Positions 37,372 to 54,579 of a stretch of 64,000 bases of DNA are shown here, piece after piece. Every line of letters begins with the position of its first letter. Position 1 is the first letter of the stretch. The stretch is from contig NC_045145.1 of the NCBI RefSeq assembly GCF_008831285.2, positions 20,600,040 to 20,664,039 of the forward strand, written 5' to 3'. Origin of the DNA: Nymphaea colorata (Eukaryota > Streptophyta > Magnoliopsida > Nymphaeales > Nymphaeaceae). The notes below the pieces were generated by a model. The model was not told where the DNA came from and ran no database searches. It saw only the letters and a program-made list of their open reading frames with translations. Position numbers and translations under genes: made by a program.

Positions 37372-40300
37372 TCAAGGCTTTTCCTGAGCGTTAAGTCCAC
37401 GTGCATTCACCACTAGCAGCTGTAGATTGTTTCCTTCAAGTGCTGGTTGAGGCAGGAAAAGTTTGGCAGATTGGTCCGGTGCATGAACTCCACCATTAGT
37501 TGGATTAGTCCCATTAGTTGGATTAGTCACTTCACTAGCATTCTCAACTTTCAATTTTTTAAGCCCGACCACATCAGATGGAAGTGGATCTGTAACCTGC
37601 TTTGCAAGTAAAAGCCTGAGATGGAAGTGGACCTATAACCTGCTTTGCAAGTAAAACTTTTGAACATGACACTCAGACAAAAGGTTTGAGGAGAATCTTA
37701 CAGAATCCACTGAAACTCTTTTATGATTCTCGTTGGAAGTAGTATTCTTGTTGGTAGAATCATAAAGCCTCGACTTGGATTTTATAATTTTTGAGAGTAT
37801 ATTCTTGTGACTAGAATTACCTGCATGGATAATAGGGAAAATGCTTCAGTAATGCTTTCATAAAAACCTCCCCTTTGTATCTGTTTACTAAAAAATCGTT
37901 TAAAATTAAGAACATTACAAGCCCGTTCAAGGATTGTCTGGATAACTTTTCGTGCAGCCAGTTGTTCTGCTTCCCTTTTGCTCTTTGCTGCATTGCCAGT
38001 GTATGTCACACCATTAAAAACCACAGAAGAGACAAACATTGGTAGCAGGCCTGATGCTTGGACTACAGTGTACGATGGTTTCTCCATGTTCGTTTTGACC
38101 ACGAATTCATTAAGAATAGATTTGCAAAGTATTGTTTCCTGATAAATGATATTTGCAGAAAATGGGAAGCATGTCAGAAGAGAAAAAGATTTAGCGTGAA
38201 CACATTTTATCATATTATCAGCACATGTTCTCTCTAGGAACATTGAATCACATGAATATCAGCTTCATCTACTTATTGTATACCACCAAATGCTGCATCA
38301 AGTGGAACCGTAACAAGGTACTGAGTCCCAATAGATCATAAGATACACTAACGAATAATCAGTCTTTTTGCACTTTTAGGCAATGTTGTTGAAAGCACAG
38401 GACAATGTTAACTGATATTGATCAGGTCCAAAGTTACACAAATGAAGTGGCATATCTTTAAAAAATAAAAAATTTAATTTTAATATTAAAAAGCAACAAA
38501 AAATTAAAGAATCAGAAAAGTGAAAAAAAATCAAGGAATCGTGAACAAACTCTCAGTATGGGAAAACATGAATTGCATGGACATAGCAAATAACATGTAT
38601 AATGCTGCCTATAACATGATGTTTTCATAAGAGTAATTAAAATTGAAAACTTGAATTGCTCCCTGTACGCAAATGGGTATCAAATAAATAAGTTCTGATT
38701 GCATGTGTCACTCCTTGGAGTCGTGAAACACCATAATGATCATGAAACTTGAAATACTTTATTTTTGGAGCGCACAGATAAGCTCTCACAAAAAAAGCCA
38801 TGGAAGCTCTAATTTGTTGAAAAAAATCAATCCCCAATTTTATTTTTTTAACACTTTAAAAGGCCTTCCATAACGAACTTAGTATTCATCCTTAAAAAAA
38901 TTATGTAATTTTAAGATAAGAAAAAAAGAAAGCTCTTTACTCATTTTTTTAATATTTTGACATAAGGTAAGACATGTACATCACACTGTAGCATAAAAGG
39001 GCGGATCATAAGTTAAGCTGGTTAGGTATAGTTACACCATTAAATTTTAAACTAGTTTTAATGTGGACCATATCATTTTTGTTAGGGTCATGTTATGCAA
39101 CATAAAAAATTACAAGATACACAACATTAGGCACAATATTGCCTCTAAGATTGCCATCGATCACTAGTCATGTAACCAAATTGATTTGCTCAATTGACAA
39201 ATTTGCAACATTTTCTCACACAAGCTTAGCAAGATATGATTATTGTGATGTTTTCTTTTTTCGTTTTAGTAAATGCTCAAGGTATTTCTATAAATAGTTC
39301 ACAGACTAAAACAAGGTCGAAATGAATAATACGCCATCAATAAAGTTACCTTGATGCTATGATGTAGATATCTAAACATATTAAAAAAAACTGGCTCCTC
39401 TACTGGCACAAACGGATGCAGAGAAAAACAAGAAAGAACTAGTACCTATTGCAATATTTACACTAAATGATAATATTAATAAAAAAAAGTAAACAGAGAA
39501 ATGACAGACCTGTAAGCTAGTCGGCACACTAGTTAAGCAAAAACTCAATATTATGCAATATGAAATTATAAAAGTTAAAGAATGTCAAAATTAATATAAC
39601 CAAATTAACGTCAATTATATTACGTTACCTCACTTATCAGCCTTGTGCCCTCAACTTCTATCTTCTTTGATAATGACTCAAGTGCAAGCCTTGCAACATC
39701 CTGTTCTGCAGTCTTCCGGTGTTTGAAAGTGTGCTGCGATCGATAGGTCTCTCCATCAACAATAACTGTAGCTCTAAATAAGGGTGCATGAGTGAAACCT
39801 TCATTAATTGTTTGATACAAAGGAAGTGGAAGACCCAATTTTTGAGCATATTCTTGAAGACGGTTCTTAAACATCAATTCAGTAGGAGCACCTGAATATG
39901 ATTAAATGAATATCAATGAATTTCCTTTTTGTAAGTGTTTAAATTTTGTTTTAAAAAACAATCAGAACCGAACAAACATACATGTATAATAATGTAAGCA
40001 CAATCTTAAAGTTTTCCATAAAACCTGTGGAGATAAAAAAGCAACTACAACACTTAAAAAATAAAAAGTCTCCAAACACAATATTCCAAAACTAAAATGG
40101 ACATATAGATGCCAGAAGACGATAACTTTTGACCTATTTATGACAGGAAATAACAAATTAAAGAAAAATGAAAATAAAAAATTCACCATTTCTGATTATG
40201 TCTACATAATCGAAAGTTTAGCATGCGAACATGGCAAAGAACCACTCTGATATAATTTAGATTTGTTTCCTTTCCAGTCAAAAGAACTTATTTATCCATA

Positions 40301-43300
40301 CACAGGAAAGACAGAGAAAACTACAAGTATCATCCAAAACTCCATGATAGAATTCATTGTGGATTCATCCTCAATGCTTTCCTTGTTTTTGATGCATGGC
40401 ATTCTATAATTCAGCTTGACAGTTGACACTGTACAAGCTTAACAACCAAGGAATGTGAGAGTTATACTGAGAATGCTAAAAAAATCCAAGGACTGGATAT
40501 TAATGTTTGAGATTATATATGCTTCGATCTTAAAATGTGTGGCCTTATACAAAAATATGAGAATCTTTTACTACAAACAAGTGTTAGCTATGAAATTTCA
40601 ACACTACGAGAAGGATGGGGACGAAGCCAGATTTGACAAAAAATTCCTATTACCAACATGGGATTGTGTTACTATTATAAATGTAAACAGAAAACCACAA
40701 AGTCAGTACTTCAGTTCCTGTCTCTCAAGCATTTGGAGTCTTTTCAAAATTTTGAATAAATGAATACATTGAATGACGCTGCCAAGATAAAAATGAAACC
40801 TAAGTCAAATAGGATCTACAAAGAGAATTAAACAAAAGTACTTGGAATCATCCACAAACCACATATGCATATTTAGTGCTCAATTCGATTTCAAGTGAAT
40901 AAAAGAATTTGAAAAATCAAACTCACCATCATACATATAAATATGCAAAAGAAAATCGGCAGAAATGCTCTATTAGGCAATCTAAGGTCCCAAAAGTCCT
41001 TAACAGCCTGTTTGGATGGAGGGAAATGAACATGAAAGAAAGGAAAGGATAGAGATGAAGGTGTTGGGGTGGAAGAAAATAGAGAAGGGAAAGGAAAGTA
41101 GTATGCAAGGATGTGTTTGGATGGGAGGGCATGAAAAGGAGGGGAAGGGAAAGGAAATGAGTTTTGGGCCATCCAAAAATGGAGAGATTGGATGGAAAGA
41201 AAGGGAAACACATCAAAGTGAACAACGTGCCCTCACAAAATGTCATTTAAGTATCTCCCTCTTTCTCTATCCTCTCAAGTCGAAGGGAGGGCTCTCTGTC
41301 TGTGCAAAGATGTAGACTAGAAACTGCAGCCGCCCTTTGACGAACAACAGACGGTTCGCATTACCCTGCATCCCTCTAACAATACCAACCGAAGGCCCTC
41401 CCTCCACTGGCCCTTGGATGAGTCCTTTTGCTGTTGCCTTGACAGTTGGCCCACTGACTGCATCTAAACCTCAAACCGTATTCTCAAGCTGCTATGCCTT
41501 CAAATTTCCTTTTATACTTTGCTAATGAACTCCCTGCTATTATAATCAAAATGAGGGGTGTTAGGGGCATTTCTAAATTAACTTAAGTCTTTTCCTTTCT
41601 TTCCATTTATATATTACAAACAAGTTTTTTGACAATTCCTTTCCTTTTCTTTCCCTCTCTGTCATTAATCACTCCATTTTTTCATTCCATCCTTTAATAT
41701 CCTTTCATTTCCATGAATCCAATATACAGCATATTCGGTAGAAGGAAATGTTTGGAAAAGAAAGGAAGGGAAAGAGATGGGAGTTTGGATGGAGGGAAAT
41801 GAAGGAGGGAAGGGAAAGAGGTATACAATTGTGTGTTTGGATGAGAAGGAATGAAAAGGAAGGGAAGGGAAGGGAAAGGAAAGGGGTTTTCAGTTCATTT
41901 TCAATCCCTCCAAGAAGTGAGGCATTTGGACTGAAAGCAGAGAAAATTATAAAAATGACTTATATGCGCTCATTCAAGTTGTCAAATCTGGGCAGCACTT
42001 CCCCTATGGATAGAGCTGCTCTCCATGCACAGCTGCTCAAGCACAATGCGGCTCTACTCTTGACACTTCGTCCTTTCTGCTAGCTGCAAGGATAGAGAAT
42101 AGCAAGGCAGCCAGGGCTGCGGCCTGCCATCACGGCAGAGGCTCAGGCCATCCTCTCCTCTCCAGCGGTGGAAGACAGAAGCACCATCAAGTGCCTGTGT
42201 CCGTAGTCACCGAGGAGAACCTGGTGTGTCGGTCTTCATTTTTAGGTTGGATGTCCATTGGGGCATTGAGCCATTTGAGACCGAGTTAGGCCCTCTCCAA
42301 TTGACTCAGAGATGGGACACCAAGTAAAGAACTAACTATGTGCTAACAATATAAATTTATCATGAACATTGACATTAATGACCATTTTAACATGTGATTT
42401 TTATGCCTATAATTGCTTTTTGTGAATTTTTATATTTATTTGGACTGGTTTTGGAACTTAGTCCAATATGTGATATTTCATTTTAGTTATGTGTTAATTG
42501 TATAAGCTTATTCTGAAGGTTGAGATTGATGACCATTTTAGCATGTGATTTATGCCAATAATTATTTTTTGTGGATCTTCTTTATTTATTTGGGCCTAGT
42601 TTTGGATCTTAATATGATATGTGATATTTCATTTTAGTTATGTTTCAATTATACAAGCTTATTCTAGAAACTGAGATTAATGACCATTTGAGTGTGATTG
42701 ATGCCCATAACTGTTTTTTGTGGTGTTTCTATATTTATTTAGACCTAGTTTTGGATATTAGTCTGATATGTTATATCGCATTTTAGTTATGTATTAATTA
42801 TAGAAGCATATTCTGAAAATTGAGATTGATGATCATTTTAGTTTGTGATTTATGCCAATTATTGTTTTCCGTGGACCTTCCATATTTATTCGGACTTGGT
42901 TTTGGATATTAGTTTAATATGAGATATTAATTTTAGTTATTCCTAATCATAGCCACATAAAACACATTAAAAAAAAAAGTGTTTGAAATGTTAAAAACAG
43001 GTCAGCCGAAACGTGGAAAAACATGTTTTATTTTCAAAAAATGCCAAAAACAAGAAAAATGTGTTTATGCCAATAATTTTTTATTTTTTAATATTTTCGC
43101 ATTTTTTAAATTTTTTTAATTACCAGGTTTTATTTTCACATTTTTCGCATTTTATTTTTAAGATTCTGTCCACCTTTCTCTTTCTTGCTGAAAGATTAAT
43201 TATTTTAAAATTTGCAAAAATCTTCCCGAATTTTTCCAAAAAAGAAACAACTTTGTGTTTTAAACCTGATAAAACCTCGCCGTTTAAAACTGGAAAATGA

Positions 43301-44890
43301 CATTTGAGGCTATGGTGCTAATTTTAAAAGCTTATTTTGAAAATTGAGAGAAATGGCTATTTTAGTATGTGATTTAAGCCTATAATTTTTTTTCTATATT
43401 TATTTGAACCTGGTTTTGGATATTAGTGCAATATGTGATATTTCATTTTAATTATGTGCTAACTATAAAAACTTATTCTGCAAATTAACATTAATGACCA
43501 TTTTAGTATGTGATTTGTGCCAGTAATAGAAATCATAGTTGGACGTTTTCATTATAATTTGTGCATTTGTAACATCTTAAACTAAAATTAAGTGCTTTTT
43601 TGGAAAACTGAAATTATAATTGTTGTTATTCCTAGTCATATAGATAATATTATATGAAAATGCAAAATTAGTTTTTCTCAGCATGGCCCTTGAGAGGGGG
43701 AGAGAGATATTACAATCAAATCTAGGGGTGTTGGGGGCATTATTGTAAACAAAGTTAAATATTTTTCCTTCCTTTCCTTACATGGTTAAATAAATCACTC
43801 CCTTCCTATGCAAATAGACTTTTATAATAGTTTCTTCATTGCTTTTCTTTTCTTTTCCTTTCCTTTCTCATCATTTTCCTTCCCTTTCTTTTGTTTTTTT
43901 TCCATCCATTAAAAAATCTTTTCCTTTCCATTCATCCAAATAGAGTGATAGTGTAAATACCAATAAATGCATACAAGAAGTGATACATGAACTGCAGGCT
44001 AGGAAACAAATGTCCTGAAAATATATATATACAGGCAACGGGATTTGGGAAGTCGATGTCTCGGCCAAAGACCCAAAACCAAATATTCTCGAAAAGTCAC
44101 CATTCTGGATAGAGACAACCTAGATCTATCCTAGTTGCAAGAACATTTTCTGGTGTCTAGGACTCCAGTGAAGCTTCTTCATTAATTTGAGAAGCTTTGA
44201 TAGCGAAAAACATGCTTGGAAGGGAAGAAGGAGATTCCCACACCAATGTCACTCAACGGAAGATGTTCATCAGAGGAACATGACATGAGCACTGACTTGC
44301 TTTGCCACAGGATTCTGTCATTTGCACATGAGGTTCAGATATTTTAGACAAGGCTGTTCGCATCCATGGCAATATCTTCACTGAGTCGAGAAGAAAAACA
44401 AACAACTTCCATTTCCAGCAAAATTAAGCCAACGAAATAATGGTCACAAATATTCAGCAACTGAAACTAGAAATTCCATTTTTTTTTTCAAGAAACCAAT
44501 CCTGCCATCAATATGAACAACAGAACAGGAGGAAGAAGAGATGGAAGCAAGCTTACTGGAGCTTGACGGCACAGACAGCTCCATTGCCAAATAACTCCTG
44601 TCAACAAAGTGAAGTGGAAGAAGAAAGCCCGTAGAGGCAAGTCTCCTCCCTCCCTCCGTGAGAATCTGACGCCGTATAGTCTAGGATGGCGTTTGATGGC
44701 CTTGAAAAAGAAATTGCTGGTAAAGAAATCTAGAAAAAGTTTCTGGAATAGGGTAGGGAAGGAAAATTTTGGACGTTTTCCAAAATCAAGGTCTGTTTGA
44801 TAGACAGGAAAAAGAATTATAGAAAAATATTTTGTTGTTTTCTGATGATGAAAAAAAGTTCCAGAGAAAAGAAGTACCATTGGTTGCCAT
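37372..44890 (-). CDS. Double-stranded RNA-binding protein with two dsRBDs (plant DRB family)
   Basis: Five coding exons: 44890-44878, 39891-39629, 38138-37919, 37820-37702 and 37596-37372, giving 279 aa in continuous phase. The 13-nt first coding exon (ATG GCA ACC AAT G) joins exactly to GAPTEL-MFKNRLQEYAQKLG. dsRBD1 spans about residues 11-81 (LYQTINEGFTHAPLF, VDGETYRSQHTFKHRKTAEQ). dsRBD2 spans about 94-163 (CKSILNEFVVKTNMEKPSY, GLLPMFVSSVVFNGVTYTG, KSKREAEQLAARKVIQ). A conserved tail with LSKIIKSKSRLYDS and a low-complexity C terminus with TNPTNG repeats follow. Such proteins bind dsRNA and assist Dicer-like enzymes; orthology to a particular DRB (DRB4-like is my best guess) is not settled. 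The first coding intron is 5 kb and repeat-filled. The last acceptor is duplicated (see 37577-37661). Confidence 0.85.
37577..37661 (-). repeat. 43-bp tandem duplication spanning the last splice acceptor of the DRB gene
   Basis: On the minus strand, TTTTACTTGCAAAGCAGGTTA and CCACTTCCATCT occur twice, 43 bp apart. The proximal acceptor (exon start 37596) restores the frame into DPLPSDVVGLKK. The distal acceptor (exon start 37639) leads after about 21 codons to a TGA. Confidence 0.85.
38139..39628 (-). other. DRB intron between the two dsRBD exons
   Basis: About 1.5 kb of AT-rich intron with a good donor (AGTGAG/GTAACG) and acceptor (TATCAG/GAAACA). No other feature is supported. Confidence 0.75.
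41005..43950. mobile_element. Composite polypurine-ended repeat inside the DRB intron
   Basis: The left end reads CAGCCTGTTTGGATGGAGG and then a GGAAATGAA-rich purine stretch. The right end read inversely is CACTCTATTTGGATGAATGG followed by the same kind of purine stretch. Further TTTGGATGG starts occur near 41114, 41792 and 41837, so several related elements are probably nested. The interior includes a GC-rich patch (42060-42320) and the 150-bp tandem array. No target duplication or transposase frame is seen, so class and exact limits are uncertain. Confidence 0.5.
42310..43550. repeat. Tandem array, period about 150 bp, at least six units
   Basis: The anchor (G)ACCATTTTA-CATGTGATTT recurs near 42381, 42532, 42683, 42832, 43357 and 43497. 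Each unit also carries TATTTATTTGGACC-GTTTTGGA, ATATGTGATATTTCATTTTA and AAGCTTATTCTGA blocks. A non-repeat segment of about 370 bp (42945-43315) interrupts the array between units four and five. Confidence 0.85.
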
Positions 44891-45967
44891 GAAATGCCTC
44901 TGTTTCACAGGCTTTGAAACAGTTGTTAGTACATCAGCATGCGCAAAACCCTGCACATTGTGAAATAACATATTTAGCTTCATATCTGCCATTAATTAGT
45001 ATGATTTACAATTCAAATCTAACAGGATCAAGAAGTCAGTAGTGTGAAGGGGAGACACCATGGAGCTGTTTCATAGTTTCTTTAGCGTTGAACTTCAAGT
45101 AGACTATGAGCAGGTTAACGGAAATTTGTTAAAAGCAAGTTTCCAGGAAAAAAAGTTATTGATTAAAAGCAATCAGGAAGACCTTCACATGTAAATAGCA
45201 TAATAAACAATCACAAACAGAAAAGTGTCCACAACAAGTTAGTGTTTTGGATCTTAGCTTTTTTTTTTCTATAAACACTTGGTACAACAAGAATGTAGTA
45301 CAGATTTGAAAGTGTTTTGGAACTTATGGAAAGAAAGCACCGACACTTAAACTAATCTGATTGAGATCACTATGCACTCCTCTTTGAACCTTATATTGAA
45401 AGATCCACCTTCCAGAACTACAGAAACAAAATCTACCATATTCAGAATGCCCAGGCATATGACACTTCTGTCACAGCAATGCCAACATGTTCCAACTCAT
45501 GCCATGGCATTGTTTCCGAGGAAATTAAAGAAATGGAGCAAGGTTGATGCTGCAATATAAATTAAACAAACAAGACATATCCGTATGAAATCCCAAATGT
45601 ACCTATGTACCTAGACGCAAGACACTGTTATATGCTACGCATTCATCTTCTGCTTTACTGCTGTAAGCACATGGAAAGCAACAAACCAGTCTAATTTTTG
45701 CACACTGAAAAATCAAAACCGAACTAAGTCTGCTCCTACACAAACCGAAACCTATGCTTCTCTATTTCTAATAAAAACTCGATGAAATGCAATCAGAAAA
45801 ACAAAACCCAAGCTGCTCAAAATGAGAACATGAAAGAATACAAAACATGTCAGAAAAAACAAGACACCCTATACCGAAAAACTAGTTTCCGAAGGCAAAC
45901 GAGGGTGCTCTCTGTCCTGATTACGAGACGCCACTCATAGACGAGGCGACGAGATTTGGACGCTTAC

Positions 45968-46100
45968 CAGGAGGAGGGAGAGGAGAACGAACGAGGGTTG
46001 AAGAAGGAGAAGAAGTAGAGGACGAAGAAAATGAAATAGAGGACGGAGAAAAAGGTAGATGATGCTTGCTGAAAAATGGCGGCGGGAGAGAGAAAGAGAG
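45968..46100 (-). other. Probable 5' leader exon of the DRB gene
   Basis: On the minus strand a CT-rich stretch (CTTCTTCTCCTTCTTCAACC) ends at the strong donor CTCCTG/GTAAGCG (exon end 45968). It contains no ATG. A second leader exon begins after an acceptor at 44951 and contains the start codon at 44890. The transcription start is not located exactly. Confidence 0.55.
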
Positions 46101-46109
46101 AGAGAGAGA

Positions 46110-48065
46110 TCACTACGCTGTTAGGAGCAGCTGATGTGGAAGAAACCGTTGCACCGTCTAGCTGCGCAGGAGGAGGACGCAGCAATAGGAAGAAGGGAAG
46201 AGGCTGGACGAAGCCCTAACGGGAAAGAACAAGGTTATCGAGAAAAAAAGTCGGGACCCATGGGTCGACACTTTTTCGGGAGAAATTCCTCCGAAATCAT
46301 CAGCCTGAGCATCGATCCAGAGCGTCTGAGCGACCTCCGATTCGCGCGTCCCGCTATTGCCGTAATCTATGATCAGTTGTTACAAGAGCCCTGAAAGGAC
46401 GGACAAATAACCGTAGTGTCCTGTGCTTGGTTCGAGATAAGGGGACGCATCGAGATCACTTGTTACCCAGAAAAGGGTAAGTCAGTAAATGTCTGTTGGA
46501 TTCGGTCCCATTATCCCCGTTCTTCTCGAGTGGTTCTGCCGAGATCTTTCCCTTCGCGCCAAGGGCCACGAGACCCTCGAGCGAGGGATACTTTTGGCCT
46601 TTTTTGGCAGTGCGTGTGTAAATCGGGTTTAATCCGGCGCTCTCCAGTCCAATATTATCTATAATGACCGAATCAGATCTAGAGTCGGGTCAGATCAGCC
46701 AAAACCAATCAGTTCAAGCCACTGGATTTGGGATTCGAATAGGATTTCATGCTCAGGTTGGGTATGAATCACCAACGACATCCGACATCAAGCCCAGATT
46801 AATGGATCCAGCCTTTAGAATTTTACAAGTTCTATATTCCATAAATATGCTCAAATCATTAAGACAAATTCATGGAATATTATGTTAGTGTTTGTCTTTT
46901 TAAACGCCTCCATAGAAGAACAAATGTCCATTGGACTCAATCTCATGAGCTCTCATACTACCCGCACTCCTGTGTTTTTAAAATTGCAGTCACGTTGAAT
47001 TTCTAGTTCCTTTCTGTTATTCAAAGTGTGACTAGAATTGTAGACACATGCGTTTTAAAGCACAAGTTTAATCAGGCCAACCTTTTGATAGATTTATTAT
47101 TTGACTTGAATGGCAAATTTGAGCTCGACGTATCACCTAACTTGATTTGCGCCCATGCTGATGCTCAAGAAGAACTAGGCTATGTGAATAAATTCATGTC
47201 CAACTTCATACAGATTTCTTTTGTTAAAAAAAAAAACTAAATTAAGGGGTACGGAAACAATAAAATCTAAAACGTGTCAGAAAATTATATAGGAAGAAAT
47301 CATTCGTCGAAAAGTGCTTGAATATTAACTTTGAGCTTGTCCTTGTCCATGTCCATGCGTCGATGAAAATAGACTTCCACACCAAAAGAAGGTTCAAGCT
47401 GAATTGGGTAAATATTGCATAAAAGTTTGAAGTTCTGAACAGGTAAGGATCGCATTTGCCTCAAACAAATCAAACATGACAATCAAGTCAGGTTGTGTGA
47501 GTGTCTGAAATGTTTTTAGATTGCATATGATGAAATGGTCCTTGAATGGTAAAGAACCTGTGTCCAGTGTCCTCTCTCTATTAATCTTCAATCACCAAAA
47601 CTGAACGCATGCAAACTGCAGGTTGTAAAGTATTTTCAATATTAACCCGAGGTGATTCTTTTACAAAATGATACAGACAATTAGGCCATATGGCCAATTT
47701 GAACAGGTCTATGTTTCACTTTGAAATTCAAAATAAGAGATTTTAAACAATTAGAAGGCAAAGATCAAGACCGCCACTAGCCAGTACTACTGATAACAGG
47801 GGCTGAAACATTGTTCTATGTTAACCTGTTCTGTAACAAATTTTTCAAATATTCAGATAGTAAATCAGCAAAAAGGGACCATGCAGCCTCTCTCTCTCTC
47901 TCTCTTTCCTATTATGGTGGCTTAAATGCTATGAGGGTTGCCTGCTGCCAAAAACTCCATCATGGTTTCACAGTGATTCTCAGCATAGGCAGGAACTGGA
48001 AGCAGCTACCATCATAAGAATAGCCAGTCAGAAACTTAAAATAATGGTCAGCACCCCAGAACGAT
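46110..48065. other. Intergenic region between DRB and MPK9 genes
   Basis: Contains the probable DRB promoter at its left and the presumed 3' flank of the minus-strand MPK9 gene at its right, with a short CT run near 47889-47906. The open frames at 46134-46888 and 47300-47591 lack recognisable domains. Confidence 0.5.
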
Positions 48066-53267
<5,202 letters not shown>

Positions 53268-54538
53268 GCTCTGACACCAGAAATTCAAACTGCAATTACT
53301 ACAATTTTATAGGCTGTTAATACATTACAGTTCACATAACAGACCAACATTAATGTAGTGTCACAAGCTCTTAGAACAAGCAATTTGGGAACAGTTACGA
53401 ATGAATTTTTGAGAAGTTGTAGGGTGTGCAGTGTCCAGGCACAAGAACTTTCCATGCCATGCACTGAGCACGATTTCTACAACCGCAAAATTCAGCAAAA
53501 TCGCACAGAGAGATTCCCAAATTGCAAACATGGACAAAAAGGAAAAAATGAATCATAAGGAACCAGAAGGTACGCACATAAGTCGCAAGATTGCTAGATA
53601 CAGGAAATAAGAAGACACTAGCTGGGATCTAAGGACTAAAATGTAGCATAAAAGCAATCCAATAGGATCTTAAAAATCAAATGCTGATGCATACAAGGGA
53701 ATCAGGATCATGCCTATAATTGCACATCAAAAGAAATTGAAAATCCATTTGACGTTAAAAAAGAAGAGAAGCACGTCAAGAGAAGAGCATGACCTTGATC
53801 AAACCAGTTTGGGAAATCACAAAAAACCAACAAAGCCAAAACGCCAATTTCCTAAACAAAAAAACAGGGGATCACCTGAAAAACTGTTAAAAAAAAAAAA
53901 CTTCCAAACTACTCGCTGTCGAAATCCCGAAGACCCAAAATGATCGAGCAAAAAGTGAAACGAACAAAAAGAAGCAGCATTAGTTTCCGACCTTTTTCCT
54001 TTAAAACTATCTACTTCCTCTTTCCGATAACTCCGCAATGTCAACAACCCAGTTTTGCTAGGTCGAAGGAAAACAAACATTAGAAGATCCCAACAAGAAA
54101 AAAGAAAAAACTCATCCAAACCCCTAAAATAGCGGACAGCCAAAGGAAGCACAATCTGACCGCGAATATATTCCAATCATCGGACTACTCTCTCTCTCTC
54201 TCTCTCTCTCTGTCTGTCTTACACGGCTCACAAATATCGATGGTTCAAACTGACACCTTTTTCTGATGGGAGTCGATCTCTGGCATTCTGGATCGCTTGG
54301 ATACGCGGACGACCTTAAGGGAGCGAGCGTCGTGCGGTCGCGAGTGAGGATCGTCGGTCCTGTGACTCATGCGTCGCTGCAACCACCGTCGAAGGCTGTC
54401 CAGTAGCGGCACTTCCATGCGCCACCTGGTCCTACGCCAAGAAAAACCAATACCACCTTCCCCTCTCCTACGCCTCCGCCACCTTTCGGCCTTCCCTTTC
54501 GCCTCCCTATTTTTGCTGAATGGAAGCCACCAACAGGA

Positions 54539-54539
<1 letters not shown>

Positions 54540-54577
<38 letters not shown>
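54540..54577. repeat. (CT)n microsatellite
   Basis: A near-perfect CT run of about 19 units in the region upstream of MPK9. Confidence 0.9.

Positions 54578-54579
<2 letters not shown>

Noticed and set aside
37821-38138. DRB exon read straight through to 37821
   Set aside because: Splicing out 37821-37918 instead gives the family tail LSKIIKSKSRLYDS in correct phase.
53268-53288. Upstream extension MNFWCQS of the MPK9-like kinase
   Set aside because: The first codon of that extension is TTG, not ATG, and lies just after a possible splice acceptor. The start was therefore placed at ATG 53267.
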